Source: Polyporus tsugae
Taxonomy: Eukaryota > Basidiomycota > Agaricomycetes > Polyporales > Polyporaceae
Reading direction: 5' to 3'
Assembly (NCBI GenBank): GCA_024305745.1
Contig: JAHRBS010000013.1
Span: 372,001 to 436,000 of the forward strand
DNA length: 64,000 nt
The position numbers and the translations under genes are program-made. The notes below the pieces were generated by a model, which worked only from the letters and a program-made list of their open reading frames with translations, ran no database searches and was not told where the DNA came from. Numbering within the stretch: the first letter of the stretch is position 1; every line of letters starts with the position of its first letter. Below, piece after piece: positions 26,210 to 39,800 of this stretch.

Positions 26210-28367
26210 ATGTACACCACCGCCTCTATGATCCTCAAGGCCCTCGCGGATGCACGCATTACGCACGCATTCGTCAACTGGGGAAACGATCATCCCGCGT
26301 TCTTGGAAGACCTCGAGCGGGAGCGTGTCGAGAACGGCAAAACCCCCATCGAGATAATCACTTGCCCACACGAGATGGTCGCGCTTAGCGCAGCTCAGGG
26401 CTACGCACAGGTAACCGGCAAGCCAGCAGCCGTTATAGTTCATGTTGATGTCGGAACCCAGGTAAGCTCCGAATAGCCTTTCTTATAAATGTCCACGTTC
26501 ACAGATAAGGTTTTCATCAGGGTCTTGGGGGCGCTGTCCATAACGTTGACCGGGGACACACTCCTGTTCTCATCTTCGCCGGTCATGCACCTCATTCGTC
26601 GGACAAACGTCTGAAGGGAACCAAGAACGAATGGCCGATGTGGCACCAAGGTCAGTTCCCGTCATCAAGTTTTCAACACTTGTCTTACCTTCCATTGTAG
26701 ATGTTCCGGACCAGCCGTCGATTGTTCGGCAGTACATGCGATACACCGCGCAGATCCAGAGCGGGAAGAACGCGAGACAAATGGTTTTGCGTGCCTTGCA
26801 AATGTTTGTGCTTTCACAACATCTCCAGCTACTTACCGTACCAACGCCTCTTCAGCGCGACAAGCCAACCGAAAGGCCCTGTGTACCTTTGGGCCCGTCG
26901 CGAAACCACCGAGGAAGAAGTCGACGAGTCAATCTTCAAGGAGAAGTTGGATATTTTAAAGTGGCCGTCCGTGCAAGGGGGAGGGCTCCCTGACTCAGGT
27001 GATTCGAACTTCGCATGTCATTCGACGCCAGCCGTTGACCTTTCAAACCGCCCAGCTGTGAAGACGATCGTGGACGCGCTCCTCGTTGCCCAGTTCCCGC
27101 TCATCATCACCGCCAACTCCGGGCGCAACCCAAACACTGTCCCTCTCCTCTCCCAGCTCTCGACCCTCCTCGCGATCGGCGTGTACACATCGTGCCCGAT
27201 GTCCATGTGCATCCCCTGGACGCACGAGAACTACATCGGCACGGCCTTTGGCGGGAAGAACGACCTGCTCGAGCACGCCGATCTGCTCATCATCCTCGAG
27301 CTCGACGTCCCGTGGGTCGAAGCGGCAGGCAACAAGCCGCGCGACGGTGCGCGCGTCTTCGTCATCGACTCGGACCCGCTCAAGATGAACTGGGGCTGGC
27401 ATCACGTCGACGCCGAGCTGCTCTGCAAGGCCGACCCGGAGACGGCCCTCACGCAGCTCGTCGCCGCGCTCGACGTGCCCGACGTCAAGGCTGCCACCGA
27501 CTTGGTCGCGTCCCGCCAAGCTCGCCTGAGGGAGCTCCGCTCGGCGTGGGTGGCGTCCCAGGAAGAGGCGGAGGCGGCCAGATCGCTCTCGCCAGACTCG
27601 GAGAGCCCCACCGTGCCGTACGTCGTCGCGACGCTTCGCACCGCTGTGGCGATGCAGACTGCGAGCAAGGGCGAGAAGGTTCTATGGGTCAACGAGGCGA
27701 TCAGCAACTACCCGCTCGTGTGGACGTACCTGCGTCCCGAGCAGCCCGGGAGCGTGCTGGCTTCGGGAGGGACGAGCCTCGGGTACGGGCTTGGGGCGAG
27801 CATTGGGGCGTACCTCGGCGGGCTCGTCGCCAAGAAGGATTACGACCTGGTCGCGTACGTCGTGGGTGACGGGACGTTCTTGTTTGGGATCCCTGCGAGC
27901 GCGTTTTGGATCGCACGGCGGTACAACACGGTGAGTGGTGGTGGTCACTTACGTTCCCTTTCCCCTTTCGTCGGTCGAAAGGTCTATGGCACTGACAATA
28001 CCCCTGTTGCAGCCGTTCCTCACCGTCATCCTCAACAATGGCGGCTGGAAGGTACGCGGGCCTTCCTGATTCGGGCCGTGAGGGAACCATGCTGACCAGT
28101 GCGCCGGTCCAGTCACCCAAGTTGTCTATGATGGGTGTTTACCCGGACGGATTGGGAAGCGTCGCCTCGGGCAACCAGCTCACTGTCGGGCTAGGGCCCG
28201 ACTCGCCCGACTTCTCGCAGGTTGCCGTCGCAGCGGGCGGCGCGTGGGGTAAGCGCATCACGAAGGCGGATGAGGTGCAGGGCGTGCTGGAGGAGGCTAT
28301 CAGGGTCGTGTTGCAGGAGAAGAGGTGCGCGGTCGTGGACGTTGTCTTGGACTCGATAAATGGGTGA
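26210..28367 (+). CDS. ThDP-dependent enzyme, array copy 4
   Basis: Fourth copy, open, 617 aa. Exons: 26210-26461, 26521-26650, 26701-26803, 26856-27930, 28013-28051, 28113-28367. It has Ala13 and an unusual Gly16 to Arg change in the first helix, shared with copy 5. Exon 4 has the copy 1/2 allele (Glu186, Lys190, Ser250, Asn255, Pro282) plus one private Thr to Met change in AVAMQTASKG. Glu55, GDG and NN are intact. The leader carries the 15 bp missing in copies 2 and 3. Confidence 0.9.
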
Positions 28368-31300
28368 GCAGAGGTGGGTGTGCGTGGTGGCATGTGGTGA
28401 GTGTGCGGGCGTCGGGTGGGGGACAGGTACGTGGCCGCCTCGCGTGTAGGGGGCGCCGTGAATGGACTACGCGGTGCTGAATCTGTGCGTGCTAGAATCT
28501 CCCTGATCGATCACTTTCCTCTGTACACTCAAAGGCCCGTTGGTCTCATTCAGAGGGTTGGTCTCATTCAGAGGGTTGGTTTAATTCGATGCTCGGGGGA
28601 TTGGTCTCATTCAATGCCAAGGGGATTGGTTTAATTCGATGCTCGGGGGCAATATTTCATTCTGTGCTCAGAGGGAGGATATCCGCAGAGGAGCAGATTT
28701 GGCAGGATACACCCTCGGAGGGATCAGAGAGCAGAGGAGATTTGAAGACTCATACATGGCAGCTCTCCGCACACAATCCATGCACATAAGTTCGTAAAAA
28801 TACATAGGTATGCGAGTGCGCTCTCGTGGGCAAAACAAAAGAGTCCGTTCAGAAGAATCAGAACACAAGGATCGCGTCCAAGTAAGCAAGCGCCTATTTC
28901 CCTGTTCCTAGCGACGGCGCGTCCGTCCGATGCCATCTCTCCCTCCACCACCATCGCACTCTCCGCCCTCCCCCGCTCGTATGTTCTTGACAGAGTGTGG
29001 CTCTGTGTCGCAGGGTTTCGTCAATTCGTGGCTTGCACTTGGGACTCACTCGGACTCACCTCGACTCGCGACTGTGCCGGTGGCTTCGGACGTGTTCTCA
29101 CAGCTCGGAATCTCAGTTCTCGCTCTCTCAGGTTCGTATTGACGCGGCTGCTGGAGGTTGTACACTGCACAAAGACTCGAAAAGTTAGAACATGCTGAGA
29201 TATCGGGGGTGTCGAGATTCGCACCCGGTGAGTCCGTTGTCGTGCCCCGGGAGCTGGCTGGTCCCGCCAATGTGGCTGACATGGATGTGGACCAGGAGGT
29301 TTTTGTGGAGCGCGAGCATGGTGAGCCCCGGCCGGGGAAAGCATGGCCGGGTATGGGCACTCAACGCCTCGAGAGAGACAAAGTGTGGGATGAGGCGTTG
29401 AGCAGAAAAGAAGAGAGAAACGCGTGCACCGCTGCATGGACGACGATGCTGACTGTTGATTTGACAGATCTCGGATGCTCGGCCCCTTCCGCGGTGAGGG
29501 ACCAAACAAGATAACTGGATGCTGGAGGTGTGCGCTAGGACAGGTCAAGGACTCTGTCCGGGACGTCCGTCGCGGCGTGCAGGATGTCCGTCGACCTCCG
29601 TCCCAGCCGGGAGACTTGGCGAGCAAGGAGTGCATGCGTGGTTGAGCATGTGAAGTCGACAGCACGGGAGAACGGAGAGTAAAGGAGTACGCGCACCATA
29701 GCTAACTTCGGATGCGACAGGTCCAGGACACCACCTCGGTTCGCGTTGAAGGACGTCGACGGACTCGGCTGATAGTAGCATCCCTCCCATCTGTGTCGGC
29801 GGCCGGTTCTGTCCAACAGCCACCATCGGGTTATGTGACTGGGGTCCGGCCGAGACATTCGGGAGTAAACGAGAAGCGCGACGTCCCAGGAGTGCCAGAG
29901 TGTGTAGCCAGGAGGCCGGTGCGCGCTGGGACGGCTGTCTGGCTGTGGGATCCCCGCGAGATGCGCACGGACGGCGCGCGGCGTAGATAACTCCATTGAC
30001 CTTCGTCCCGGGCCCAATCGGGAGACTTGACACGCCTGTCTCCTAGCGGCCGTTGCGTTGCTCGGTGGTGCATGTGTACGCTAACAAGCACTATTTCAGA
30101 CACAAATTCGCCCGAACGAGGTCAGTGACTCACCTGTTTTCCAGAACAGCTCCATTGTGTCGTCCTGCGTGTTGTCGTCCACTCCCTAGGAGGACCATGC
30201 TGTGTGACCCATATGTTGTCCATCGGAAATATATTATACACTGCGTATATGGCACTCACCAGTTCTTCCGTGCGAGTGCGTGAAGGCTTGTGCTGACTGC
30301 GTCGGGGTGGGAACACCATGTACGTCTGCGCGGGTGGCTGGTAACAACTGAAGGTGGCAGATAGTCACGAAGCAGGGGAAAGGGAGTCGACATGGACCCG
30401 GAGGACACGTCGAGTAAATGTCGGACATCCAGCCAGCGTGCATAGGCGGTCGGATGTAGTCCGAACTCGGATCATGAGGGTATATTACGAGCTGGAAGCG
30501 TCGGGACAGCAATCTGTACACGCGACAGGGCTAGCACTCGAGAGCCGAGATGTCCTTCCCAGTTTCAGGTCATCTTGAGCGGTGGCATGGCACACGGCGA
30601 ACCAAGAGTCTCTCCCAACATAAGTACAGTACGCAGGGCGCACCATAGTCAACCTCATATGGCATTCAAAACAACTTGCAGACGAGGACCCAGAACCCGT
30701 AGACTCGGTGCGATCCACAGACACACGCGCACCCACATACAAACAAATCAAATAGCACAGTAAACATCACTTACGCGATCTGTCCGCGCCCATTTTCGCT
30801 TGGCTATGTTTGATTTTCCCGTCGGCCAGTGGGCGCGATCCAGCGCCGCGAACACTTGGCATTGCCTCAGCCTTCTCCCGAGGATTCCCAAATATCTACA
30901 GGGCGACTGAGATCAGTAGCAGCACAGTCCACACATCCGGAAGAGACAGTACATGTTGCCAGCAAAAGGGTCTTGGATGGTTGTTGTCTATGTCGAGATT
31001 GCGAGCGCACACCGGTCGGCGGTCGAAACCCATCTCTTTTGCAGCCGAGTTGTTTCAAGGGGGACGGCCAAGCTCTTGCGCTTGGGCGGACGTCGGGTGG
31101 CGTACCTGGGAGATGGAAAGTGTCAATTCCTACGCGCGCACTGACCCCGTTCGAGAGCGGGAGACGCGCCGTGCATGACCTGATACGGAGACACATCAAT
31201 TGCGTCGATTGCTGGGAAAAGTCGTAGGAGTCTTTGCGGCCCCGAATGGAGCTTGCTGCACTCCAGATCCGTTAGCATCACGCTGCAGACCCAGGCTCAG

Positions 31301-34300
31301 TAACCACCTACGCACTCACCTGGGACTGGCGGAGCGGTGTCTTCCTGAGTTCTGATGCCCACCCACGAGGTCGACCGCGTCCGGATGCTCCGAACGACGC
31401 GAGCTCGACGTCCGACCGGACGAAAGTGCTGCCCTATCGGTCGGAAGCTTGGGCTCGGACCAAGCAGTTGCCGGTTGTCGGTGGAGCCGAGAGTGCGCTT
31501 GGCGCAATCGGACAACCTACGTGCCCCGTCCTGAAACTTCATCACTGCCTCGGTGACTCGCTCCAGGCTCTGTATGGGTAGTCGAGAGCCGTTGGAGCGA
31601 TCACCACGGACAGAGAGGGGGTGGGAGAGCGTGCGCGCCATCTGCGCACATCCGCCGACGAAATCCGTCCAAACACAGAATCCCAAAAGTCTTTCGGCAG
31701 CGACGCAAACACTCCAGATGTGTCGCACTGGATGTACCGAGTCCACGAAAATTGCCTGCACCGCCGTCCAGTGCGAGCCCGACGCAGGACAGGTCGCGCA
31801 TTCCGAGCGGCCATGAAAACGCAATGAAAACACCGTTTTTGCAATATCCTTGGATCACCGCTAAACCGGCCGCGCACGTTGCACGGGTGTGCAGAGATGC
31901 ACTATGCTTGATTTCTGCCGGAAGCGGTGCCTATGACAGAAGTTATGACGAATTTCCCGGGTCACGACCTTCAAAACGTGACACCGCCCAATCATACTGG
32001 CTCGGATTGATGTCGAATCACCTGTACAAGACTCAGTACCATCGCCTGACGTCGGAGAGACACGCGCACGAGCCGACCTCATGCCGGTCGTGCCATCAGT
32101 CGCAATTTTGAGAGACCATCGAGAACCGGCTCCAGTGGCCGCGGATGAGAGCTTTGGTGGCGCGGAGATGCTTCAGTTGGCTTGCTGACTGGTTGAATAC
32201 GTGAGGACGACCGGGAGTTCAGAGATACGGCAGACCGCCATCTCCACAGCTCCACCGCAGGGATCGAGCTCCAACGGATTTCTATGCCGAGGTTGCAAGA
32301 ATATACATGAACACGACGCTGCTGGCGGGCAGATGGGAAAAAGTGACACTCACGAGGGGTGCCCTCGAGCTACATGCTCGACTCGACTCGACGTGAAGCG
32401 GTGTCTGCGCGACGCCTGCGTCCTTGTCCCCGCCGTGCCATGTCCCTGTCCCGCGTGCAGCCCCAGGCAGCCCCTCAACGATGGGTCAGAATGCTGGACC
32501 AAGTAGTCGGTTGTTCGTTGCAGTCGGAGCTGCGTCCGGTACGGCCCACCACCCGCCCCGCGCGTGTCCTGCCCAGCAACCCTCAACCGAGAACAGGTCT
32601 TTCCGGCCAAACTGCGGCATGCACACACTCTCTGTGACCTCAAGCATCCATCTAGGACGCCTCACCCTCTCCCGATAACTGAGGGAGGCCAGGAGAGGCG
32701 ATCATGCACCTCAAGGCCGGGCACCGAAACCCGCCAAAACATGAATTTCAAAACATTTATTACAAGCACGTAAACGTGTCGTACATGTAGTACACGACCG
32801 TCTTGAGCCCACTCCGACCGCCTACCAGGCGATCCGACGCAAACTGGTGCTGGGAGAGCCCGCACAATCTCGGCTGCCGTGAAACCGCCATGAAAACGGC
32901 GTGGCGTGCCGTCGACCTCTTCGGATCATCGCAGGAATGGCCGCCAACATTGCGGACGGCGTACGGGGGTGTACGAAGCCCGGTGGTGTCGTACCCCGAC
33001 GTCTAGAAAAGAATTTATTGCGCACCTTGGCACTTCCAGTCCCCAAACCCCGGCCACGATGGCCGCCGTCGGCTCGTCTTGGCGTCGGAAGGTCTGTCAT
33101 AAGCCTGGCGTGGTGTTCAGAAGCCTCGTTGATGCAGGCGGAGGCCGCCCGGGATGAGAAGATGCTGGGCAAGAGGTCGCCTTGGCCAATCATGCTCTCG
33201 GAGCACAAAATTGAAACCTGACGGGCCGACGCGGGAGCAAACCAGGCGTCGCAGGCGTATCCCAGCATGCTCGCACGCTCGTTCCGTATCCAGTTTCTCG
33301 TATCCTGGAAAGACCGAGCAGAAAGGCCATCCCTCCATCCTGCATGGCAGTGCCGCGCGCACCATGTGAGTACCCACAAGCCGTCAGAAACAACGTTGGG
33401 ACGCACGTAATAATGTGCAATCCGAGCGCGGGGCGTGGCATCCCTTTGCATCGGCAGTTGAAACCATTCCGAGACGCAAGGGGTGATGCGTAGGCGGGGC
33501 AGCTGGGAGATGGGAGATGGGATGCGAAGCGACGGCAACCAAGGAGTAGCGGAGGGTCGTGGAGTCTGGGCATGGGCGACTACGCGATCGGGAGTACGAG
33601 GCAGCGGCGCGGTGATGGGCTTGGAGGATGGAAGATGGAAAAAAGAAAATGGGCGGGACGTGATCGATGATCCATGGTCCGTGCACACCCTCCGGAGCGC
33701 TGCTCGACAGGGATATAAATGGGAGGGACGAGCGGGTTACGACTCACCATCCCTCCCCAGATCATAGCAGTAGTACCATTCACCGCCCATTGCCCAGCAC
33801 CGAGCCTGCTCTTCCTGTGCCCCCCTGTAGACCTTTGACGGCCGACTCCACACAGGTGTTGCACGAGATGGCAAGGTTTGCATGAGCCCCCGTACTCCAC
33901 AGGCTGTCGCACGGACACGAGTCGAGATGCAGGCGGCAGCGATGGCTGTCGTAGGGTTTGGGGGCAACGTAGTGTTTAAGGAGCGTCGTGGAGGGGTTGG
34001 TTACTATGTGAGTACATCAGAGTGGGCAAGCATGTGGAGACTGGTACTTACCAGGCAGGATTATAGGGATTCTCACAGAGCGGGCGGAGCTGAGGTCGCG
34101 ATAGAGGCGAGGGACGGAGAGTGGGAGGCGAAAAACGGGTTAGAAGACGGTGGAGCTGGGGGAAGAGAACCGAGTGGCCGAGTACACAGAGGGCGAAAAT
34201 TTGAGGTGCACTGCGTTGAAAGTGAGGTCCACGAGGCTGCAAACGGAAGGAGAACGGTCGAGAAACGAACACTGAAGCCAGTGAGGACGTCTGGAAAGGA

Positions 34301-34690
34301 CTCGGATCTGTGTCCAATCCAAAACCATTGCCACACGCTTCGGCATCGGCCGGACCGCGTCAGCTTGAGCGCCACCTTCGAATTCGGGTGCTGTCCTTCT
34401 ACCAGCTTCCAGCGATGTCAGATTTTGAGACGACATTTGTAACCCGTGTGGGTAGTTTTTTTGTTCATGTTTGTGGAGGACAGATGATTCCACTGCTGAC
34501 TGTCTTATCCATTCAAAGTGTCCGAGACCCCACGCGAGCTCGAGAAGCTGGCTACGGGCCGCCGAGGACTACATCCTCACATGACACCCCCATGGGCGTA
34601 TTTCCGTCCAGCATGACCCTCGTAAAGACCTCTTTCTTATCTTCCAAGTGAGGCCACACAGCTTCACTCATCTACGCCTCTCCTAGTGCA
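28368..34690. repeat. Array spacer 4, most divergent spacer
   Basis: Overall the same as the other spacers but with a strongly diverged block at about 31500-32110 (many substitutions and a 30-bp deletion near 32075). It also has a 22-bp deletion near 33327, shared with spacer 5. Minisatellite at 28539-28676, TATA box 33712-33720, candidate frame 33882-34442. A reverse ORF at 30485-30751 is open only here; in the other spacers a TAG interrupts it. This spacer may preserve an older version of the unit. Confidence 0.7.
28539..28676. repeat. Minisatellite in spacer 4
   Basis: Six imperfect repeats with the ttggtctcattc core, as in the other spacers. Confidence 0.8.
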
Positions 34691-36848
34691 ATGTACACCA
34701 CCGCCTCTATGATCCTCAAGGCCCTCGCGGATGCACGCATTACGCACGCATTCGTCAACTGGGGAAACGATCATCCCGCGTTCTTGGAAGACCTCGAGCG
34801 GGAGCGTATCGAGAACGGCAAAACCCCCATCGAGATAATCACTTGCCCACACGAGATGGTCGCGCTTAGCGCAGCTCAGGGCTACGCACAGGTAACCGGC
34901 AAGCCAGCAGCCGTTATAGTTCATGTTGATGTCGGAACCCAGGTAAGCTCCGAATACCCTTTCTTATAAATGTCCACGTTCATGGATAAGGTTTTCATCA
35001 GGGTCTTGGGGGCGCTGTCCATAACGTTGACCGGGGACACACTCCTGTTCTCATTCTCGCCGGTCATGCACCTCATTCGTCGGACAAACGTCTGAAGGGA
35101 ACCAAGAATGAATGGCCGATGTGGCACCAAGGTCAGTCCTCGTCATTAAGCTTTCAACACTTGTCTTACCTTCCACTGTAGATGTTCCGGACCAGCCGTC
35201 GATCGTTCGGCAGTACATGCGATACACCGCGCAGATCCAGAGCGGGAAGAACGCGAGACAGATGGTTTTGCGTGCCTTGCAAATGCGTGTGCGTTCGCGA
35301 CATCTCCAGCTACTTACCGTACCGACGCCTCTTCAGCGCGACAAGCCAACCGAAAGGCCCTGTGTACCTTTGGGCCCGTCGCGAAACCACCGAGGAAGAA
35401 GTCGACGAGTCAATCTTCAAAGAGAAGTTAGACGTTTTAAAGTGGCCGTCCGTGCAAGGGGGAGGGCTCCCTGACTCAGGTGATTCGAACTTCGCATGTC
35501 ATTCGACGCCAGCCGTTGACCTTTCAAACCGCCCAGCTGTGAAGACGATCGTGGACGCGCTCCTCGTTGCCCAGTTCCCGCTCATCATCACCGCCAACGC
35601 CGGGCGCAACCCAAAGACGGTCCCTCTCCTCTCCCAGCTCTCGACCCTCCTCGCGATCGGCGTGTACACGTCGTGCCCGATGTCCATGTGCATCGCCTGG
35701 ACGCACGAGAACTACATCGGCACGGCCTTTGGCGGGAAGAACGACCTGCTCGAGCACGCCGATCTGCTCATCATCCTCGAGCTCGACGTCCCGTGGGTCG
35801 AAGCGGCAGGCAACAAGCCGCGCGACGGTGCGCGCGTCTTCGTCATCGACTCGGACCCGCTCAAGATGAACTGGGGCTGGCATCACGTCGACGCCGAGCT
35901 GCTCTGCAAGGCCGACCCGGAGACGGCCCTCACGCAGCTCGTCGCCGCGCTCGACGTGCCCGACGTCAAGGCTGCCACCGACTTGGTCGCGTCCCGCCAA
36001 GCTCGCCTGAGGGAGCTCCGCTCGGCGTGGGTGGCGTCCCAGGAAGAGGCGGAGGCGGCCAGATCGCTCTCGCCAGACTCGGAGAGCCCCACCGTGCCGT
36101 ACGTCGTCGCGACGCTTCGCACCGCTGTGGCGACGCAGACTGCGAGCAAGGGCGAGAAGGTTCTATGGGTCAACGAGGCGATCAGCAACTACCCGCTCGT
36201 GTGGACGTACCTGCGTCCCGAGCAGCCCGGGAGCATGCTGGCTTCGGGAGGGACGAGCCTCGGGTACGGGCTTGGGGCGAGCATTGGGGCGTACCTCGGC
36301 GGGCTCGTCGCCAAGAAGGATTACGACCTGGTCGCGTACGTCGTGGGTGACGGGACGTTCTTGTTTGGGATCCCTGCGAGCGCGTTTTGGATCGCACGGC
36401 GGTACAACACGGTGAGTGGTGGTGGTGACTTACGTTCCCTTTCCCCTTTCGTCGGTCGAAAGGTCTATGGCACTGACAATACCCCTGTTGCAGCCGTTCC
36501 TCACCGTCATCCTCAACAATGGCGGCTGGAAGGTACGCGGGCCTTCCTGATTCGGGCCGTGAGGGAACCATGCTGACCAGTGCGCCGGTCCAGTCACCCA
36601 AGTTGTCTATGATGGGTGTTTACCCGGACGGATTGGGAAGCGTCGCCTCGGGCAACCAGCTCACTGTCGGGCTAGGGCCCGACTCGCCCGACTTCTCGCA
36701 GGTTGCCGTCGCAGCGGGCGGCGCGTGGGGTAAGCGCATCACGAAGGCGGATGAGGTGCAGGGCGTGCTGGAGGAGGCTATCAGGGTCGTGTTGCAGGAG
36801 AAGAGGTGCGCGGTCGTGGATGTTGTCTTGGACTCGATAAATGGGTGA
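34691..36848 (+). CDS. ThDP-dependent enzyme, array copy 5 (GC donor)
   Basis: Fifth copy. Exons by homology: 34691-34942, 35002-35131, 35182-35284, 35337-36411, 36494-36532, 36594-36848. Intron 3 begins GCGTGTGCG instead of GTTTGTGC, so correct splicing needs a GC-AG intron; the nearest GT, 2 bp downstream, would shift the frame. If GC is used the product is 617 aa with all cofactor motifs. Other changes: Arg16 (with copy 4), Phe103 to Leu, Ala250, Lys255 and Ala282 (with copy 3), and a private Val to Met in PGSMLASGG. It may be weakly expressed or in early decay. Confidence 0.8.
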
Positions 36849-39800
36849 GCAGAGGTGGGTGTGCGTGGTGGCATGTGGTGAGTGTGCGGGCGTCGGGTGG
36901 GGGACAGGTACGTGGCCGCCTCGCGTGTAGGGGGCGCCGTGAATGGACTACGCGGTGCTGAATCTGTGCGTGCTAGAATCTCCCTGATCGATCACTTTCC
37001 TCTGTACACTCAAAGGCCCGTTGGTCTCATTCAGAGGGTTGGTCTCATTCAGAGGGTTGGTTTAATTCGATGCTCGGGGGATTGGTCTCATTCAATGCCA
37101 AGGGGATTGGTTTAATTCGATGCTCGGGGGCAATATTTCATTCTGTGCTCAGAGGGAGGATATCCGCAGAGGAGCAGATTTGGCAGGATACACCCTCGGA
37201 GGGATCAGAGAGCAGAGGAGATTTGAAGACTCATACATGGCAGCTCTCCGCACACAATCCATGCACATAAGTTCGTAAAAATACATAGGTATGCGAGTGC
37301 GCTCTCGTGGGCAAAACAAAAGAGTCCGTTCAGAAGAATCAGAACACAAGGATCGCGTCCAAGTAAGCAAGCGCCTATTTCCCTGTTCCTAGCGACGGCG
37401 CGTCCGTCCGATGCCATCTCTCCCTCCACCACCATCGCACTCTCCGCCCTCCCCCGCTCGTATGTTCTTGACAGAGTGTGGCTCTGTGTTGCAGGGTTTC
37501 GTCAATTCGTGGCTTGCACTTGGGACTCACTCGGACTCACCTCGACTCGCGACTGTGCCGGTGGCTTCGGACGTGTTCTCACAGCTCGGAATCTCATTCT
37601 CGCTCTCTCAGGTTCGTATTGACGCGGCTGCTGGAGGTTGTACACTGCACAAAGACTCGAAAAGTTAGAACATGCTGAGATATCGGGGGTGTCGAGATTC
37701 GCACCCGGTGAGTCCGTCGTCGTGCCCCGGGAGCTGGCTGGTCCCGCCAATGTGGCTGACATGGATGTGGACCAGGAGGTTTTTGTGGAGCGCGAGCATG
37801 GTGAGCCCCGGCCGGGGAAAGCATGGCCGGGTATGGGCACTCAACGCCTCGAGAGAGACAAAGTGTGGGATGAGGCGTTGAGCAGAAAAGAAGAGAGAAA
37901 CGCGTGCACCGCTGCATGGACGACGATGCTGACTGTTGATTTGACAGATCTCGGATGCTCGGCCCCTTCCGCGGTGAGGGACCAAACAAGATAACTGGAT
38001 GCTGGAGGTGTGCGCTAGGACAGGTCAAGGACTCTGTCCGGGACGTCCGTCGCGGCGTGCAGGATGTCCGTCGACCTCCGTCCCAGCCGGGAGACTTGGC
38101 GAGCAAGGAGTGCATGCGTGGTTGAGCATGTGAAGTCGACAGCACGGGAGAACGGAGAGTAAAGGAGTACGCGCACCATAGCTAACTTCGGATGCGACAG
38201 GTCCAGGACACCACCTCGGTTCGCGTTGAAGGACGTCGATGGACTCGGCTGATAGTAGCATCCCTCCCATCTGTGTCGGCGGCCGGTTCTGTCCAACAGC
38301 CACCATCGGGTTATGTGACTGGGGTCCGGCCGAGACATTCGGGAGTAAACGAGAAGCGCGACGTCCCAGGAGTGCCAGAGTGTGTAGCCAGGAGGCCGGT
38401 GCGCGCTGGGACGGCTGTCTGGCTGTGGGATCCCCGCGAGATGCGCACGGACGGCGCGCGGCGTAGATAACTCCATTGACCTTCGTCCCGGGCCCAATCG
38501 GGAGACTTGACACGCCTGTCTCCTAGCGGCCGTTGCGTTGCTCGGTGGTGCATGTGTACGCTAACAAGCACTATTTCAGACACAAATTCGCCCGAACGAG
38601 GTCAGTGACTCACCTGTTTTCCAGAACAGCTCCATTGTGTCGTCCTGCGTGTTGTCGTCCACTCCCTAGGAGGACCATGCTGTGTGACCCATATGTTGTC
38701 CATCGGAAATATATTATACACTGCGTATATGGCACTCACCAGTTCTTCCGTGCGAGTGCGTGAAGGCTTGTGCTGACTGCGTCGGGGTGGGAACACCATG
38801 TACGTCTGCGCGGGTGGCTGGTAACAACTGAAGGTGGCAGATAGTCACGAAGCGGGGGAAAGAGAGTCGACATGGACCCGGAGGACACGTCGAGTAAATG
38901 TCGGACATCCAGCCAGCGTGCATAGGCGGTCGGATGTAGTCCGAACTCGGATCATGAGGGTATATTACGAGCTGGAAGCGTCGGGACAGCAATCTGTACA
39001 CGCGACAGGGCTAGCGCTCGAGAGCCGAGATGTCCTTCCCAGTTTCAGGTCATCTTGAGCGGTGGCATGCTACATGGCAAACCAAGAGTCTCTCCCAACA
39101 TAAGTACAGTACGCAGGGCGCACCATAGTCAACCTCATATGGCATTCAAAACAACTTGCAGACGAGGACCCAGAACCCGTAGACTCGGTGCGATCCACAG
39201 ACACACGCGCACCCACATACAAACAAATCAAATAGCACAGTAAACATCACTTACGCGATCTGTCCGCGCCCATTTTCGCTTGGCGATGTTTGATTTTCCC
39301 GTCGGCCAGTGGGCGCGATCCAGCGCCGCGAACACTTGGCATTGCCTCAGCCTTCTCCCGAGGATTCCCAAATATCTACAGGGCGACTGAGATCAGTAGC
39401 AGCACAGTCCACACATCCGGAAGAGACAGTACATGTTGCCGGCAAAAGGGTCTTGGATGGTTGTTGTCTATGTCGAGATTGCGAGCGCACACCGGTCGGC
39501 GGTCGAAACCCATCTCTTTTGCAGCCGAGTTGTTTCAAGGGGGACGGCCAAGCTCTTGCGCTTGGGCGGACGTCGGGTGGCGTACCTGGGAGATGGAAAG
39601 TGTCAATTCCTACGCGCGCACTGACCCCGTTCGAGAGCGGGAGACGCGCCGTGCATGACCTGATACGGAGACACATCAATTGCGTCGATTGCTGGGAAAA
39701 GTCGTAGGAGTCTTTGCGGCCCCGAATGGAGCTTGCTGCACTCCAGATCCGTTAGCATCACGCTGCAGACCCAGGCTCAGTAACCACCTACGCACTCACC

